Notes under the pieces: generated by a model
What the model saw: only the letters and a program-made list of their open reading frames with translations
Database searches by the model: none
What the model was told of the DNA's origin: nothing
Shown: positions 36,896 to 48,207 of the stretch, in pieces
Position numbering within the stretch: the stretch's first letter is position 1
How the letters are laid out: each line of letters starts with the position of its first letter
Translations under genes and position numbers: made by a program
Source: Didymodactylos carnosus
Taxonomy: Eukaryota; Rotifera; Eurotatoria; Philodinida; Philodinidae
Length of the DNA stretch: 64,000 nucleotides
Assembly (NCBI GenBank): GCA_905250885.1
Contig: CAJNOQ010000045.1
Coordinates: 26,916-90,915, forward strand
Reading direction: 5' to 3'

Positions 36896-39800
36896 TTATT
36901 TGAATTCATTACTATGTTCAACGATGATAGAAAATGTTTGTCTATCGCCGCCTGATTGTTGTCTCGTACAAAACAGAGAATCAGTGGTACTAATACAATC
37001 TTTACACGACGGACAATCATGTTGACGAAGCCAATACAAACGATTATCATTTGACTCATGAGCGTATAATGAATATGCTACTGACACTCATCATCACTAC
37101 GGAATGATCTAAAATATTGATATAAAACGTTTTACGTCTGGTGAATTGACATGATTTTTTTTCGCTTACTCGGATGACAATAATCTGGATTTGGTAAACA
37201 CCTGGACGGATCATGTATCACTTCGACAATGACACAGTCATAATCAATCTTACCATCATAAACAATCTTTTCGTCTTGGCACGTGAATGCAGTAACATTT
37301 GTGGATAGTTTCAGCGCTGTCTGTGTTTCAAATGGCAATTTGCCTATTCGAGACTCAGCAATTACACCATATTCACTTCTATCATAGTTGGTCATTAAAT
37401 GTGCATCTTCAAGTTCTTTTCGTAGTGCGCGAGTAAATGCGGCGATGAATGTTGGGTCGTTGACGTCCAACGAATTTAGATCATGATATAAATCTTTCAA
37501 TTGACCTGTCTCGCCTGTTAGACAACGTTCAAGCTAAATAGCACGAACACACAAATATATCAACATATCTGTTCCAAAATTTGATTAAATTTACTAAAGT
37601 ACTCTGGGGTATTCGTCGTGGATCTCTCATTTGTTGTGATTGTTGCCACCGATGAGATATTTGTTGCTGCATTAAATTTTTCAAAAAATCAATTAATGCA
37701 TTCTGAATGTAGAAGAAATTATGATCGAAACGGGGCTCAACACGGAAAAAAGGGTTGTGCTCCTACCAGTTCTAAATTCAATGTTGAACTTGTTGTTGCT
37801 GATTGGAGAGGCTTCCCTGAATTTTGTTTTGGTGAAAGTGTTCTTTTCAAGTCTCTTGTTGTTCGTTCATCGCTATCTGATGATCCTCTGATCGACTTGC
37901 TGCATCTATCACTCATTCCTTTACTTTTCGTCGACAGAGATGTTTCTGAAAACGGTTTCTCGTGAATAATATTGTCTTGGACCAATGTTTTATTCGTATC
38001 AATAGATGTATGTTGTTTTTCTTGCAACAATTTTACTTCTGTCGTAGGAGCAGATGGAGCTGGCTTAACGAATTGTGTGGTTATCGATATTTGACTTATA
38101 TTTGGTTTATTTTCGCTATCAACTTGAATCGTTGACGAGGTATCTTGTTCTTCTAAAGAAACAAACGTCTTTTATTTAGAAAAATTTGCGTTACGTCAGT
38201 AAATTGTAACATTTCCTTTTACCCATTATTGATCTGTTGTCTGAATCTTGTTTCTGCTGTAATTGTCGCTCTATTTCAGATTTGAATTCTTGTAGATGAA
38301 GTTGTCTATAATGTTCTTCACGTATCAACTGTTCTTTAATTCGATCGTCGTTAAGCCCTGTTAGTTTTATAATATCGTCTTCATTCATTTTCATTGGAGG
38401 ATTATTCAACATGTTCAACTGCTTATCTCTTCCGAGAAAAGGAAGGAATAGAGATGAAGAGGATTTTCTCGCTCTCATCTGTTGTTGTGTGAGATTTTCT
38501 CTCTTCGTAATTTCACTGAGTGTTGATAGTCTACCCGTATCTGGTTTACTCATTTTTGAAAGTGATGATAAATTGCGGTCAAGTTCAAGTTGTTTCTCTC
38601 GTGCTGAACTTGTTGTTTGTGTCGAACGAGTTGAGAGACTTGAAAGACTTCTCTGACATTCAAAACTCTAGAAAAAATCAACTGGGTATACAGTAGGATT
38701 TTTGATAAAGGCTGAGTCACGTCGTTAAACAGTTCAATAACCAGATGTAGTAGTTTTCATTACTCATAACACAAATATTTCTAGCTTATTATACTAACTT
38801 TCAAATATTTTCACATTTAATAAGATGTCACGAAAAGTGGTGACGCCTTTTATCATTTTATCTATAGCGTTTTGTCTATTAACTGACTGTAAGTGCTTCT
38901 TTCAGAATAAATGTAGTTCTTTAATTTTTAATTCAGACTAACGGAGAAACAAAACTGAAACTACAAAGTAAAGATGTAATGACGACTCGCCTAACATACA
39001 CGTCAATGTTCTTCGATTCTTACATCCTCTTGTTTTTCTTTATTCAAATATTTCCTAATCATAATTTCGTCAACTAAACTTGATCGATTATCTAAGTCAT
39101 TAATATGTGTTAACAGTATTAGTTCGTTTAATATTGCTTCACGACCTTCACTCCTTGATGAAGATTGTAGTGTAGAGTTTTTCAGCTTTTTTAACTGTGC
39201 ATTATCAACAACAGCTAATGACGATGTTTTTAGTGTGGAAAGCTTGATTTGCGCTTGTTCTTGCTGTTGTAGTAATAAGTATGATTTGAGTAATTTATCA
39301 TTCATCAGAATTAAGCGATTCATATCTTCTGCGGTCATTTGCTCTGGTTGTAATTTGATCAATATTTCAAGCTGTTCTTCAGGTGGTACGAAGACTGCTA
39401 GGGGAGAAGCTCTCAAAAAAATTAGTACAAAAATGATGCCCTCAGAGATCCATTTGTCGTTTATTCTATAATACCTCAATGGTAAGTTCTCTTTATTCTT
39501 TCGCATTTCTTGTAGTTGCTGCGCTAAATGCACCTTAATAAAACTTCCACTCAATCTCGTTAGTTCTCCTAGATTATCGTAACTCATAAGGTCAACGTCA
39601 AATTTATCTTTTTCTCCGTTTACTACTGTTCCCAACTGATGTTGTTGTAATGCAAGTGACTCTTTAATTAGCTTTTCATTCAGTACTGTTAATCTTGCTG
39701 TATCTTCGCCGCTCAGCTGTTGTTTTTTCGGAGATGTTTGTATAAGTTTCAGTTGCTCTTGGGACGATGCCATACGTGCTGGTGGAGGAACGCTAGGTTG

Positions 39801-41324
39801 CCAACATATAATTTCATTTGTGGGATACGTGTTACGGTTAGGAAGCATTTCGCCAAACGTTAGACGATATTGATTACGTTCATCGGTGACTGGTAAATAC
39901 ATTGACTGACCTGTATTTTAAGAGACACTCCATAAATAGATCTTTTCGTACTGTATGTGACAAATCAGCTAACATCTAGGTCTCCGATTGAGCTTCTAAG
40001 CATCTTATTCGACTTGTGCTGCTGCTGACGAGACACCTTTTATATCAACATTTTGTAAATAACACAATTTTTTATCGAAAAAGCTGTTGAAATCGAAAAA
40101 AACTTGTGCTACTTGGCTTATAGCACTGTTACTTACGACAAAGACAGATAGGGAATAGGACAAAATAGATTTGTTTCCATTTATTTTCACTTTAGAGATA
40201 ACATAAGTAACGTTCGCTGAATCCGCTGACAGTAGGTGATTGACCATCCTCACAGTTCTCGGAAATAAAACTTTGTTATAAAATGATTTTTTGTGTAATC
40301 GAGCTACATCTTTCTGGAAATCTTATCGCAAATTAAAGGCCACGGTCAAAATAAAATACTTTTTTTTGTGGGTTCAAGAATATCATTTGGTAGATTGCTG
40401 TAATCTGCTTCAACTCATGATAAACTGTTTTCTTCTACGCGAAAATATAACTATAGGAATGTATATAACTTTCGCATAAGTTGTATAGTCTGTGGACTAA
40501 TCGTTATGGCTACTGGCTAATACAGAAGATTTTTAGGAAGCCAGTAAAGACATTTCATAAATGTGACAAATAAACACGAGAGAAAAATCTAATTTTTAAA
40601 CAAAACGTACCCAAAAAGAGTAAGAGCCATGATCCGATTTTATTTATCCGAAAAGTCGAATGAGATACGTGGAATCTCAATCGGAGGTTTATGAGATGCC
40701 GACTAACGTTGTTTTGTGCCAGTTTTTGAGTAGAATGTTGAATTTGAAAGATATGAATATATAGAACTAGGGCACATAGTCAGTTTATCTGTGAGGTTGC
40801 AGTTCTCTTACTTGTTCTAGATCCTGATTTGTCTTTTTTGGAAGTACTTCGTGGTGCTAGTGTTTTCGTCTGCTGTTGTTGTGGCAGCGAATTTTCAGTA
40901 TCAAACGTGAATTGTTTTTGCGGTGATTCTAAATCAGCTACTTCCAGTGATGGCTGTTTAGTTTCAATTTGTTGTTGAACACTTTGAAAAGGTGTTTGAG
41001 ATGAGAAGAGGAATGTGTTCAGATTTTTAGTAACTAATTTTTCCACATTAGTATCAGGTTCAGTCAACTCTTGTTTCAACGTTTCCGATTCTATTCCATG
41101 ATTTTTTTCCGATACGGATCCTTTTGGTGTTAGTCGAAGTTTTCGCTGTACGTCATCGTTACTCTTGAGAGGCAATGTGGATGTTCGTTGTATTGTCATT
41201 TGCTGAGCAACTTCGGTTGGATGCATCAGAATATGGGGGACAATATCAGTCTTGATTGATGGTGGTCTGACGGACATCTGTGATAAAGTGTCGATTGCTA
41301 GAACTTCTTCAGAAACCCGCTAAA
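36896..41324 (-). CDS. Unrecognised protein with degenerate ~40-residue repeat (5' end open)
   Basis: Seven or so exons join in phase: 41324-40801, 39911-about 39012 (possible 63-base in-frame intron inside), about 38668-38223, about 38153-37765, about 37673-37600, 37533-37151, and a last exon beginning near 37081 and ending at TAA 36896. The N-terminal part is disordered (Ser, Thr, Gln, Lys). The middle carries five or six copies of a motif of the form EQLxxL..M/LxxEDxxRLxxLN(E/D)xxIKxxLxxQQ (39639-39761, 39507-39602, 39261-39380, 39033-39137, about 38440-38600, 38302-38427). The C-terminal 150 residues look folded and conserved in style (FTRALRKELEDAHL, then a Cys-rich end with CPSCKDC). 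I recognise no known family. The exon at 41324 needs an upstream exon; the gene at 42298-44079 could supply it through a donor near 42320. Confidence 0.65.
38825..38941 (+). CDS. Possible 38-residue secreted peptide, antisense in an intron
   Basis: The frame reads MSRKVVTPFIILSIAFCLLT, then DCKCFFQNKCSSLIFNSD and TAA. The first 20 residues have the shape of a signal peptide and the rest contains three close cysteines. It lies in an intron of the minus-strand repeat-protein gene. A GTAAGT in the frame means it might instead be a first exon that splices onward. No homologue is recognised. Confidence 0.25.
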   Translation: MSRKVVTPFIILSIAFCLLTDCKCFFQNKCSSLIFNSD

Positions 41325-42297
41325 AAACACAAAATTACAGTGCGTAAACCGTCTATTTTAATTCATAGTTTGTTGGTGAAGATGTTCCTAAGGTGTTTTT
41401 CGAAAAAAGTCGGATTCAAAACATGCATAAAGATCAGTATCATATATATAGGTGTTCGGACAGTTTGCAGCGAACGGAGTTATTTTTAGATTTGAGTCAT
41501 CAACAAACATCGTCGCTCATCAGATATATGATATAAATTTGTCGATAAAACCTGATTGAAAAAAAATGACTTATAAAGATTTTCATACATATCTTTTATC
41601 AAATGCTGATCTTTTAAACGAAGTTCGTTCTAACGAAAAATATTCACATGTTCAAAAAAAGGTACAGTTGCTAATAATCAGCTTAGTTGTGATGCACAGT
41701 TCTCCGTAACTTTTGTTTCTGTTATTGAAATGAATAGTCGAGACTGTTCTCACCCGTAGAAAAATAAAATACTATTAGTCTTTTGAAAATATGTGACTTT
41801 AGCTTAGCCCATCGTGTATTTTAGATAGCGATGACGTCATACGGGCCGAATCTAGGTATGCACCGGTATCGGTATCCATACCAAAATACCGATACAGAAA
41901 ATATCGATTTTTTCCTACTCGGAGTTTTTTTGGAGTTTTGAGATATTTTAGCGTCCTGGGCACCCAGAAAGAATCATGGACTCAAAACAAGAGCTTTGTT
42001 TGCTTTCTAAAGTCAAAATTTTTCTTTTTTTTCTATCTGCGTATGCTCAGCACACAAAGCTGTGTTTTTTGATGCATTCTACCTGTCAGGATGCTAAAAT
42101 ATCTCATTTCAAATGAAAAAATCCTAAAAAAGTCGGTATTTTCGGTATTCGGTATACCGATGCATACCTAGCCGAATCGTTTGGCAAAAAAAGTAGAAAA
42201 AGAAGACGTTTGAAAAGTATCTTAAAGTGAGACGTTTGCAGTGTGTTTTTTCCCTCCAACTTCAAGATCTTAAATAAGTCGCTTTTTTTACCGTGCG
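41325..42297. other. Gap between the two minus-strand genes (intron or intergenic)
   Basis: It holds the MITE at 41853-42170 and, on the plus strand at about 41566-41661, a short frame MTYKDFHTYLLSNADLLNEV... ending at AAAAAAG|GTACAG that looks like an isolated first exon; no continuation was found. If the flanking minus-strand genes are one gene, this is a roughly 1-kb intron. Confidence 0.45.
41853..42170. mobile_element. hAT-type MITE, CGGTATACCG family
   Basis: The ends TAGGTATGCACCGGTATCGG and the inverted TAGGTATGCATCGGTATACC are flanked by a perfect 8-base duplication gccgaatc (41845-41852 and 42171-42178). The subterminal parts repeat CGGTAT in both orientations; the middle includes TTTAGCATCC/ATTTTAGCGTCC pieces. 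No ORF. Confidence 0.92.
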
Positions 42298-44079
42298 TTA
42301 CGGAAAAAAGAAAATATTTTCTTCTGTTACTTTTGATGTTGATAGTTCGATTATTTCTTGTGATCGTGTGTATCTCACATCATCGAGAATACCTTTGGCC
42401 ACACATTTTCGAAATGTTTGCTGAATATCATTTAAACTTATTATTTCTTGTTCAGTTCGATAGATGTACAATTGTGTTTGTGGTATATCTGAGTATTTCA
42501 TTGTATGTTCTTGTATTCCACCTAATTGTGAAAGGAATTCGGGTTGTTGATCGAGTTTCACACCTAGTGGTTTCATAAGATTTTGAAAGTTAATTAGGCG
42601 AAAATTTTGCATCATTTGTAAACGTTGCCAATTGAGATGACAACATGAGTCAAGTTTATGAAATAGACAGATACACAATGAGAGAAAGTTATTCTTGGTG
42701 GCATTCTCAGCTATTACAGTAAAATCTTCTTGAATAACACGTAAATTTTCATGTAACCACATACCTAGAGATACGAAGTACCGCAAACGTAGTTGGTGTT
42801 TATATGCACCCTAATATACATACTGATATATTCGTTTAGGATGTAATTAAGTAATGGTTTTTTGGCCGGAAAATTTTCTTGTAAGATATGTTCAATAGCT
42901 GTCATTGTGTACAACACAGCACGTTTACTTGCAGTCAAATCCGATGTAACTTCAAGAGCTTGTTCATAGGATATTTTACACATACAGCGCAATAAAGCAA
43001 CCAGAGCTGAAACGAGTGTTTCGAATGTTATAGAAAGACTAACTCCGCTTAGAAGATGTTGAACTAATATAAATCTCGTCCATACCTTTCGAATGATTGT
43101 TTCCATTTCGATGTAATGTTTCTTTCCGAATTAAATCTTTATATACCGATGCCTTTAATCGATCCAAATAATCGTTGACAGACATGATAAAATCCAGATC
43201 TAATTTCGTCTGTGAAATGAGTAAATACCAATTTCTCACTTTTGAATATGACTGATCAATGATCTCGTACACTGCATGTAAATCAATGAATTTAATTGAT
43301 ATTTGAGTATCAGTACTTTGATTAGTTTTTCTATTATATGATGTTGAATAAAGTTGTTCGTTCGTTGGATGTTTATTATTTGCATCACTTTTATTTCTCG
43401 TTGGTGATGAGCGTTCATTCGGTAAGGTTGAGGCTCTTTGTACTTCATCTTGTTTTTCAACCTGGATACCGATATCATCAATTGTGTTTGGATTTGATGG
43501 TTGTTGTTGTTCGAAGAAAAGTTGTTGATGTTTTTGAATGAGATGAGGTAGTGCATCATCGATTGACTGCCGATCGTTAACAGATGGACGATTCCAACTT
43601 TGAGATATCAGAATATGATCAGTAGCGGCACTAAAACAACTAAACTACGAGCTCTGTGACGTCCAAGGTTATAATATCTTTATTTTAAGTAAACTACTGC
43701 TTTTACCAGTCAATTTATATGTTCAATAAACTGAACATTTAATTTCCACAGTATCAAGTTTCAACTAGCATTGGCTTTGTTTTCTTGAAATTTTAACGAC
43801 GTATGTCTCTATCGATTAAGAATTCGTTTATATATCTCACCTACTCTCCTTAATTTGATTATTTTCTACGTCATTCGTCCAATCTTTTTGATAATCCACT
43901 CGATCATTCTCATAGTAGTCATTATAATCATAGCCCACTTCAGCATCACAGCTTGAACAATCAGAACTACTGCAGGAACAATCTTCATCATTATCTTCTT
44001 CTACAATGTGTTCGCCGTGCACGAGCCGGTTGTTTAAATTTTGATTGTGATGAGGGTGGTATTTATTAATAGTATACAT
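42298..44079 (-). CDS. Unrecognised helical protein with acidic Cys/Asp-rich N-terminus
   Basis: Exons 44079-43843, 43606-about 43095, about 43059-42827 and 42776-42298 join in phase with GT/AG ends to about 480 residues, starting MYTINKYHPHH and ending ENIFFFP-TAA. The N-terminus has a DEDCSCSSSDCSSCDAE patch, then a disordered segment (EQQQPSNPNTIDD, KHPTNEQLYS), then a long predominantly helical region (HAVYEIIDQSYSKVRNWYLL, ALVALLRCMCKISYEQALEV, HLNWQRLQMMQNFRL). I do not recognise the family. A GTAACA donor near 42320 before the stop could splice to 41324, making this the N-terminal half of the repeat-protein gene; both readings are open. Confidence 0.6.
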
Positions 44080-44111
44080 TTTTTTCAAGTTCTACAGATA
44101 AACCGTCTGTT

Positions 44112-44130
44112 CATCATCATCATCATCATC
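44112..44130. repeat. CAT microsatellite
   Basis: A run of about six CAT units just upstream of the start of the 42298-44079 gene. Confidence 0.8.
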
Positions 44131-44351
44131 AATTGAAAGAAGATGATTATTTGATAACTTAAAATGTATAAAACTAAAGAAATTCTTCTTTTTGCATTTA
44201 ACCTCACACGTCGAACTGCATATAACAAGACAGTTTCGATACGCGCTAAAAGATCTTTTAGAGAGAGAAAAATTAAAACGTGAATTTTAGATATTTAAGA
44301 CCGATAGTAAACTTATTTTATTATAATTATATTTTAAATTAGTGTCGCATG

Positions 44352-45174
44352 TTAATGCAAGAGTTGAAGGTACTCAGTGTAATGAGTTCGCCCGATCCCA
44401 GATGCATCTGATGTCCCACAAATTGTATCAACTATTCTTTCTGCCAGCATGGTTCGGTAGTTATGTTGTTCGTCACGTGCTTCAGGGATACTGTAGTTGA
44501 ACCTCGACGTTATCAAGCTATGTAAGCCTTCTGACCAGAGCTGCAGTTGACAATTAGTAACGATATGGGTCAAGCTTATTAACTGTAGAGAAGATAGAAG
44601 TTGATCTTTGTCAGTACCATACACCAATAACGACAGACACAAGACAATTCCCGCTCATTCTTCATCCATGCTTTTAGCCGAAAAAGTAGTGCTTCTTTTC
44701 CATGTGATCCAAACGAGAATTAACAGAAAAACTGTAATTTCTTTGATGTACTACTAAAACGTTTTCTGTAGAAAAAATCGGAGTGAAAAGTTTTGATGCG
44801 TATTCTTCGTTGCGAAAATTGACTAGAAAATAGTTGATTTGCCAGCACAATCCTTTTTTCTCTTATATATAGTTCGAACATAGTATAATTCTTCACAATA
44901 TAAAGACACATCAGTGTTACTTCTAATAGAAGCAAATACCTTCGTCTAGCAATGGAAATTCTCCAATTATGTCCCATTCCTTCTGATGTCTGACAAAATA
45001 AATTTGATATAAGCCCAGCTTCTCGTGACTGTCAAAGTACAGCGGCAATATTTTAGCTGTACAATCAACTTGTTTAAGTATGTCATTATCATTGTCCATG
45101 TCTATTCTAGCAGTATCACAATACATGGCAAATATTTGTGATACAGCACGGCTACTTACGTTTAGGCGAGGCAT
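44352..45174 (-). CDS. Uncertain small gene or gene remnant
   Basis: Two stop-free segments look protein-like: 45174-44934 (MPRLNVSSRAVSQIF, DIDMDNDNDILKQ-like acidic stretch, YFVRHQKEWDIIGEFPLLDE) ending at a GTATTT donor, and about 44648-44352 (LSSLQLISLTHIVTNC, RTMLAERIVDTICG, ending EYLQLLH-stop). The second needs an upstream acceptor that is weak (GAG). The first has a strong GTAAGT within its fifth codon, which complicates the start. I cannot assign a family, and a decayed gene is as likely as a live one. Confidence 0.35.
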
Positions 45175-45398
45175 AAATAATTCAAGTACTTCGTATTACC
45201 TTTTTTGTTATATGAACCAAATCTCCGACTGTGAATAATAACGATATTATAATTTTTCTTTAATATTCAGAAAGCTTTACGTCTTTTAACAATTACACTT
45301 CAAGAAGTAGGACTACAGTTAAAAAAATTGAATAAGAACGATTGCTAATTATAAATTTACTTATTAACAACATTTTGTCAATGTACTTTTTAAATAAA

Positions 45399-46473
45399 TT
45401 ACATATTCGGGGGAAATGTCATATGTTGCTGCGGTGGATAATATCTGCTTCCAGGAAGATACGGTGAACGTGGTGGCATTGCCTGTTGGGGCATTTGAGC
45501 ATAACCACCAATAACACGCTGATTTGAACACCATCCGGCAAATTTATACGAGAAAATCGATGCTAAACCTCCAACAATGCTTCCAAGAACGCCTGCAGCT
45601 ATTAACAATGAATTCATAATTAATTCAATTCGATCCGCTTCACTACGAGTTTTGGAATTGGTTCTTGTTACATCATATTGTACAGGAATGATACACGTGA
45701 TCATCATGTAAAATGAGAGAATTGCTGATACAGTCGACAAAATAGCAAAGGCAATGATACAGGAGACGGTACGTTCATGAGAAGCCAATATACCAATAAC
45801 ACCCGTGGCCATTAAGATCAAACCAACCCAAAATCCTTTGCCTATAATAAAAAAGGGTTTAATGCCAGTTTTAATTTTTGTATTGTCTGAAAGGAGCGTG
45901 TTGACGTGAACATGTTGAGGTATAGCGTTTTTTTATTCATTGTGAAGAAAAAATAGCATTAACGTGAGGAGTTTAGATATTATCGATGTTTGACTTAAGA
46001 AGTAATAACTGTTAATTCACAGCTCATACAAAACTTAGTTTCAAAAGTCTTATCTTGATTAAAAGCTTTTTTGCAAAAAGACTAGAAAGAAAATTCTTGC
46101 TTTAAGATTTCTATTTTCTAAATAGAAAACCATTTGTGTCTCAATACCGTGTAGCGGCCATCTTAAACGTAGAAGTAGAAAAGACAAAATATAGTAATTT
46201 TTATGATCTAGTTAATGACACAAGTAAAGTAACATCAATTATCTGTCTTTATAACTTACCAGATGATGGCCATAAAGGATTTTCAATTTTTAATCCTCCA
46301 TTAAGTTCATTATAGTGCAACTGACTTGGTTTTCCATGGAACAAATCGATGATCGAAAATATCAGCGAAGCTAAACCAATTAGAAATAATAGAATACCAA
46401 ATATTAAACCGATGCGGTAACGACCAAACTTTGGTGCTGTAGGTGTGTTGTAAAATTTATCAGTTACAAACAT
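45399..46473 (-). CDS. Four-pass membrane protein (MS4A/CD20-like topology)
   Basis: Two exons, 46473-46260 and 45841-45399, join in phase to 218 residues (total 657 coding bases). Predicted membrane segments lie at about residues 22-44 (IGLIFGILLFLIGLASLIF), 75-91 (FWVGLILMATGVIGILA), 97-122 and 146-170, with a short Tyr/Pro/Gln-rich cytoplasmic tail (PPRSPYLPGSRYYPPQQH). The segment NPLWPSSGKGFWVG before TM2 recalls the PIWxG motif of MS4A/CD20-type proteins, but the match is by pattern only; claudin- or MARVEL-like families remain possible. The start is the first ATG and lacks a signal peptide, as expected. Confidence 0.7.
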
Positions 46474-47165
46474 TTTTAATTGATATTAATTAAGTTAGAC
46501 AGTATTGTTTAGACCATTGAATATATTTGAGAATGTATCAAAATGTTTATAAAATTTTTTGTTTATGCACGAAAATATCGTTCAAAAATGTAAGACGTTG
46601 TGTGTGATATTTTAAAGCAAAGAACGTTTTTGAACTAGACGAGACACTATCAAAGATTAGTATTTTTGAAAAAAGTAGAACTGTTCAACCATGACATCGG
46701 TCAAGCGTGATGACGTTTTTATCCACATTTAAAATGAGAATTATTAGAATATGAAATAAAAGCTTTAAGTTCATTCAACTGACATGAACAGTGAGAAAAA
46801 AGAGATCAACTCTTTGAGTTAATGTATGTATGAGCGTTGTTCATATGTCTGAACACGATCTAATATTAGGAATCTAGTAAATAGGGAGATATCTCTTTCC
46901 ACATAAGATATCTCATGTGCCGACATTTTTTCGTCTCAACGTGTCGATAGAAAAGAAAGAGAACAGAAAGATATGCCCTTATTTGCTAGTCCTCTACTAA
47001 AAAGAAATCGAAAAAACAATACTTTTTCCCATGTAATGCGAATCGGCGAGAAATATCGAATCTGAAGTTGTCGTAGACTACCTTCATGATATTTCTCAAT
47101 AACTTATGTTTTTTCTGGCACGTCCCTAATAATAAAAAAACTTTACATCTTTCTATTAGTAGAAT
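46474..47165. other. Intergenic upstream of four-TM gene, no gene seen
   Basis: AT-rich promoter-side sequence between the four-TM gene and the minus-strand U1 gene. No exon recognised. Confidence 0.5.
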
Positions 47166-47325
47166 AGGGTTAGCGCGAACGCCGACCCTGCGGAATAAAT
47201 TGAGCTTTCGCCTCGTCCTATGTGGACGAGCACAAACGTCAGTCTGACCGAAGTGCAATGGTACAGACCTCCGTCTGGGAGTTCAGTCTTGGTGTTCACT
47301 GAAAGCTCCAAAGCAAAGTAAGTAT
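47166..47325 (-). ncRNA. U1 snRNA, variant 5' end
   Basis: The 160-base minus-strand RNA starts AUACUUACUUUG where standard U1 has AUACUUACCUG. It keeps every other landmark: stem I (GGAG...CUCC, UUCAGU...ACUGAA) with loop GAACACCAAG in place of the 70K-binding GAUCACGAAG, stem II with the U1A loop AUUGCACUUC, stem III (CUCGUCC-ACAUA-GGACGAG), an Sm site AAUUUAUU at 47194-47201, and a terminal stem AGGGU...ACCCU. The stems pair with changes on both sides compared with the neighbour at 47606, which argues for maintained structure. The altered nucleotides would pair with A rather than G at the last exon position (and A at -3). It could be a functional variant or a young pseudogene. Confidence 0.85.
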
Positions 47326-47605
47326 GAAACACGATTACGTATTATAAGTCATTTATATATATTCTTAAACGGAAAAATAAAATGGTGAAACTATATGTGT
47401 GTCGAAAGGAATTTTTTTTTTTTCGCTTTCTCTGTACAACTCTTTTTTCCTTTCTATTCTCTCGCTATATTCATGTGTCATCGCATGTTCTTCTTCTACA
47501 TATGACTCATCCTCTAGAGGAAAAAGATGATGACTCATTTTGTGTACTACATAATTTTTGTTTTAATGCACAATATAAAAATACTTAGTATAGAAATGTT
47601 AAAGC
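47326..47605. promoter_or_regulatory. Shared upstream region of the divergent U1 genes
   Basis: 280 bases separate the two U1 5' ends, so both snRNA promoters (proximal sequence elements normally lie about 50-70 bases upstream) must fit here. I could not pick a convincing common element by eye. Confidence 0.5.
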
Positions 47606-47769
47606 ATACTTACCTGCCAGAGGCGGAAAGAACGATCAGCAATGTTCTTCCCCCAGGTCGAGGGTCCTGCCATTGCACATCGGTGGATCTGAAACTTGCG
47701 ATAAGATCTCAAATTGAGGCTTACTCGGCTGGAAAATTTATTCCGCAGGAGATGCGTACGCGCGTCTCC
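47606..47769 (+). ncRNA. U1 snRNA
   Basis: The 164-base RNA has the canonical 5' end AUACUUACCUG that pairs with 5' splice sites. Stem I is GGAAAGAAC...GUUCUUCC with loop GAUCAGCAAU (70K site, slightly altered); stem II carries the U1A loop AUUGCACAUC; helix H pairs CCAG near the 5' end with CUGG before the Sm site; the Sm site AAUUUAUU is at 47735-47742; the terminal hairpin is GGAGAUGCG...CGCGUCUCC. Length and order match U1 closely. It acts in the nucleus in spliceosome assembly. Confidence 0.95.
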
Positions 47770-48199
47770 TTTCAATTCAATATATGAAAAGTAAAACATT
47801 CATTATTCAATAAGTTTGCGTCGAAGCAATTCTCGTTAACAGTAACCGACGTTTGTTTTGTCTTGTCCCATTTTTGTTGAATTCTGAAAACATTACACAC
47901 ATGTGTTTCTATCTTTATCAAACTGGAAAAAAACTCAAATGTGAAACTTGTGTGAAGTCTTTTATTTTTTTATTGCAAGATCAGCGGCAATCAGGGCTTG
48001 ATATTATAGTTTTCGTTTTATCTGGCACATATAGGTTTGATGCAACAAAGACGATGTTCAGGAAAAAAAATCAACTAAGAATAAAGAAAAATTGTTTTGT
48101 TATTTTACCCGTGCTTGTCGTTCCTATGGCTACTTTTTATAACGACAAAGGTTTTTTTAATAGTGCTTTAATATAAACGCGTATTCATAGGTATTGATA
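47770..48199. other. 3' flank of U1 gene, no gene seen
   Basis: AT-rich, no exon. A plus-strand open frame at 47853-48176 lacks coding character. Confidence 0.5.
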
Positions 48200-48207
48200 G
48201 TTCTGCT

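Noticed and set aside
40005-40253. Minus-strand frame with fairly protein-like sequence (SADSANVTYVISKVKI)
   Set aside because: The flanking exons splice cleanly over it in phase (41324-40801 to 39911), and it carries a strong internal GTAAGT; kept only as a possible remnant.
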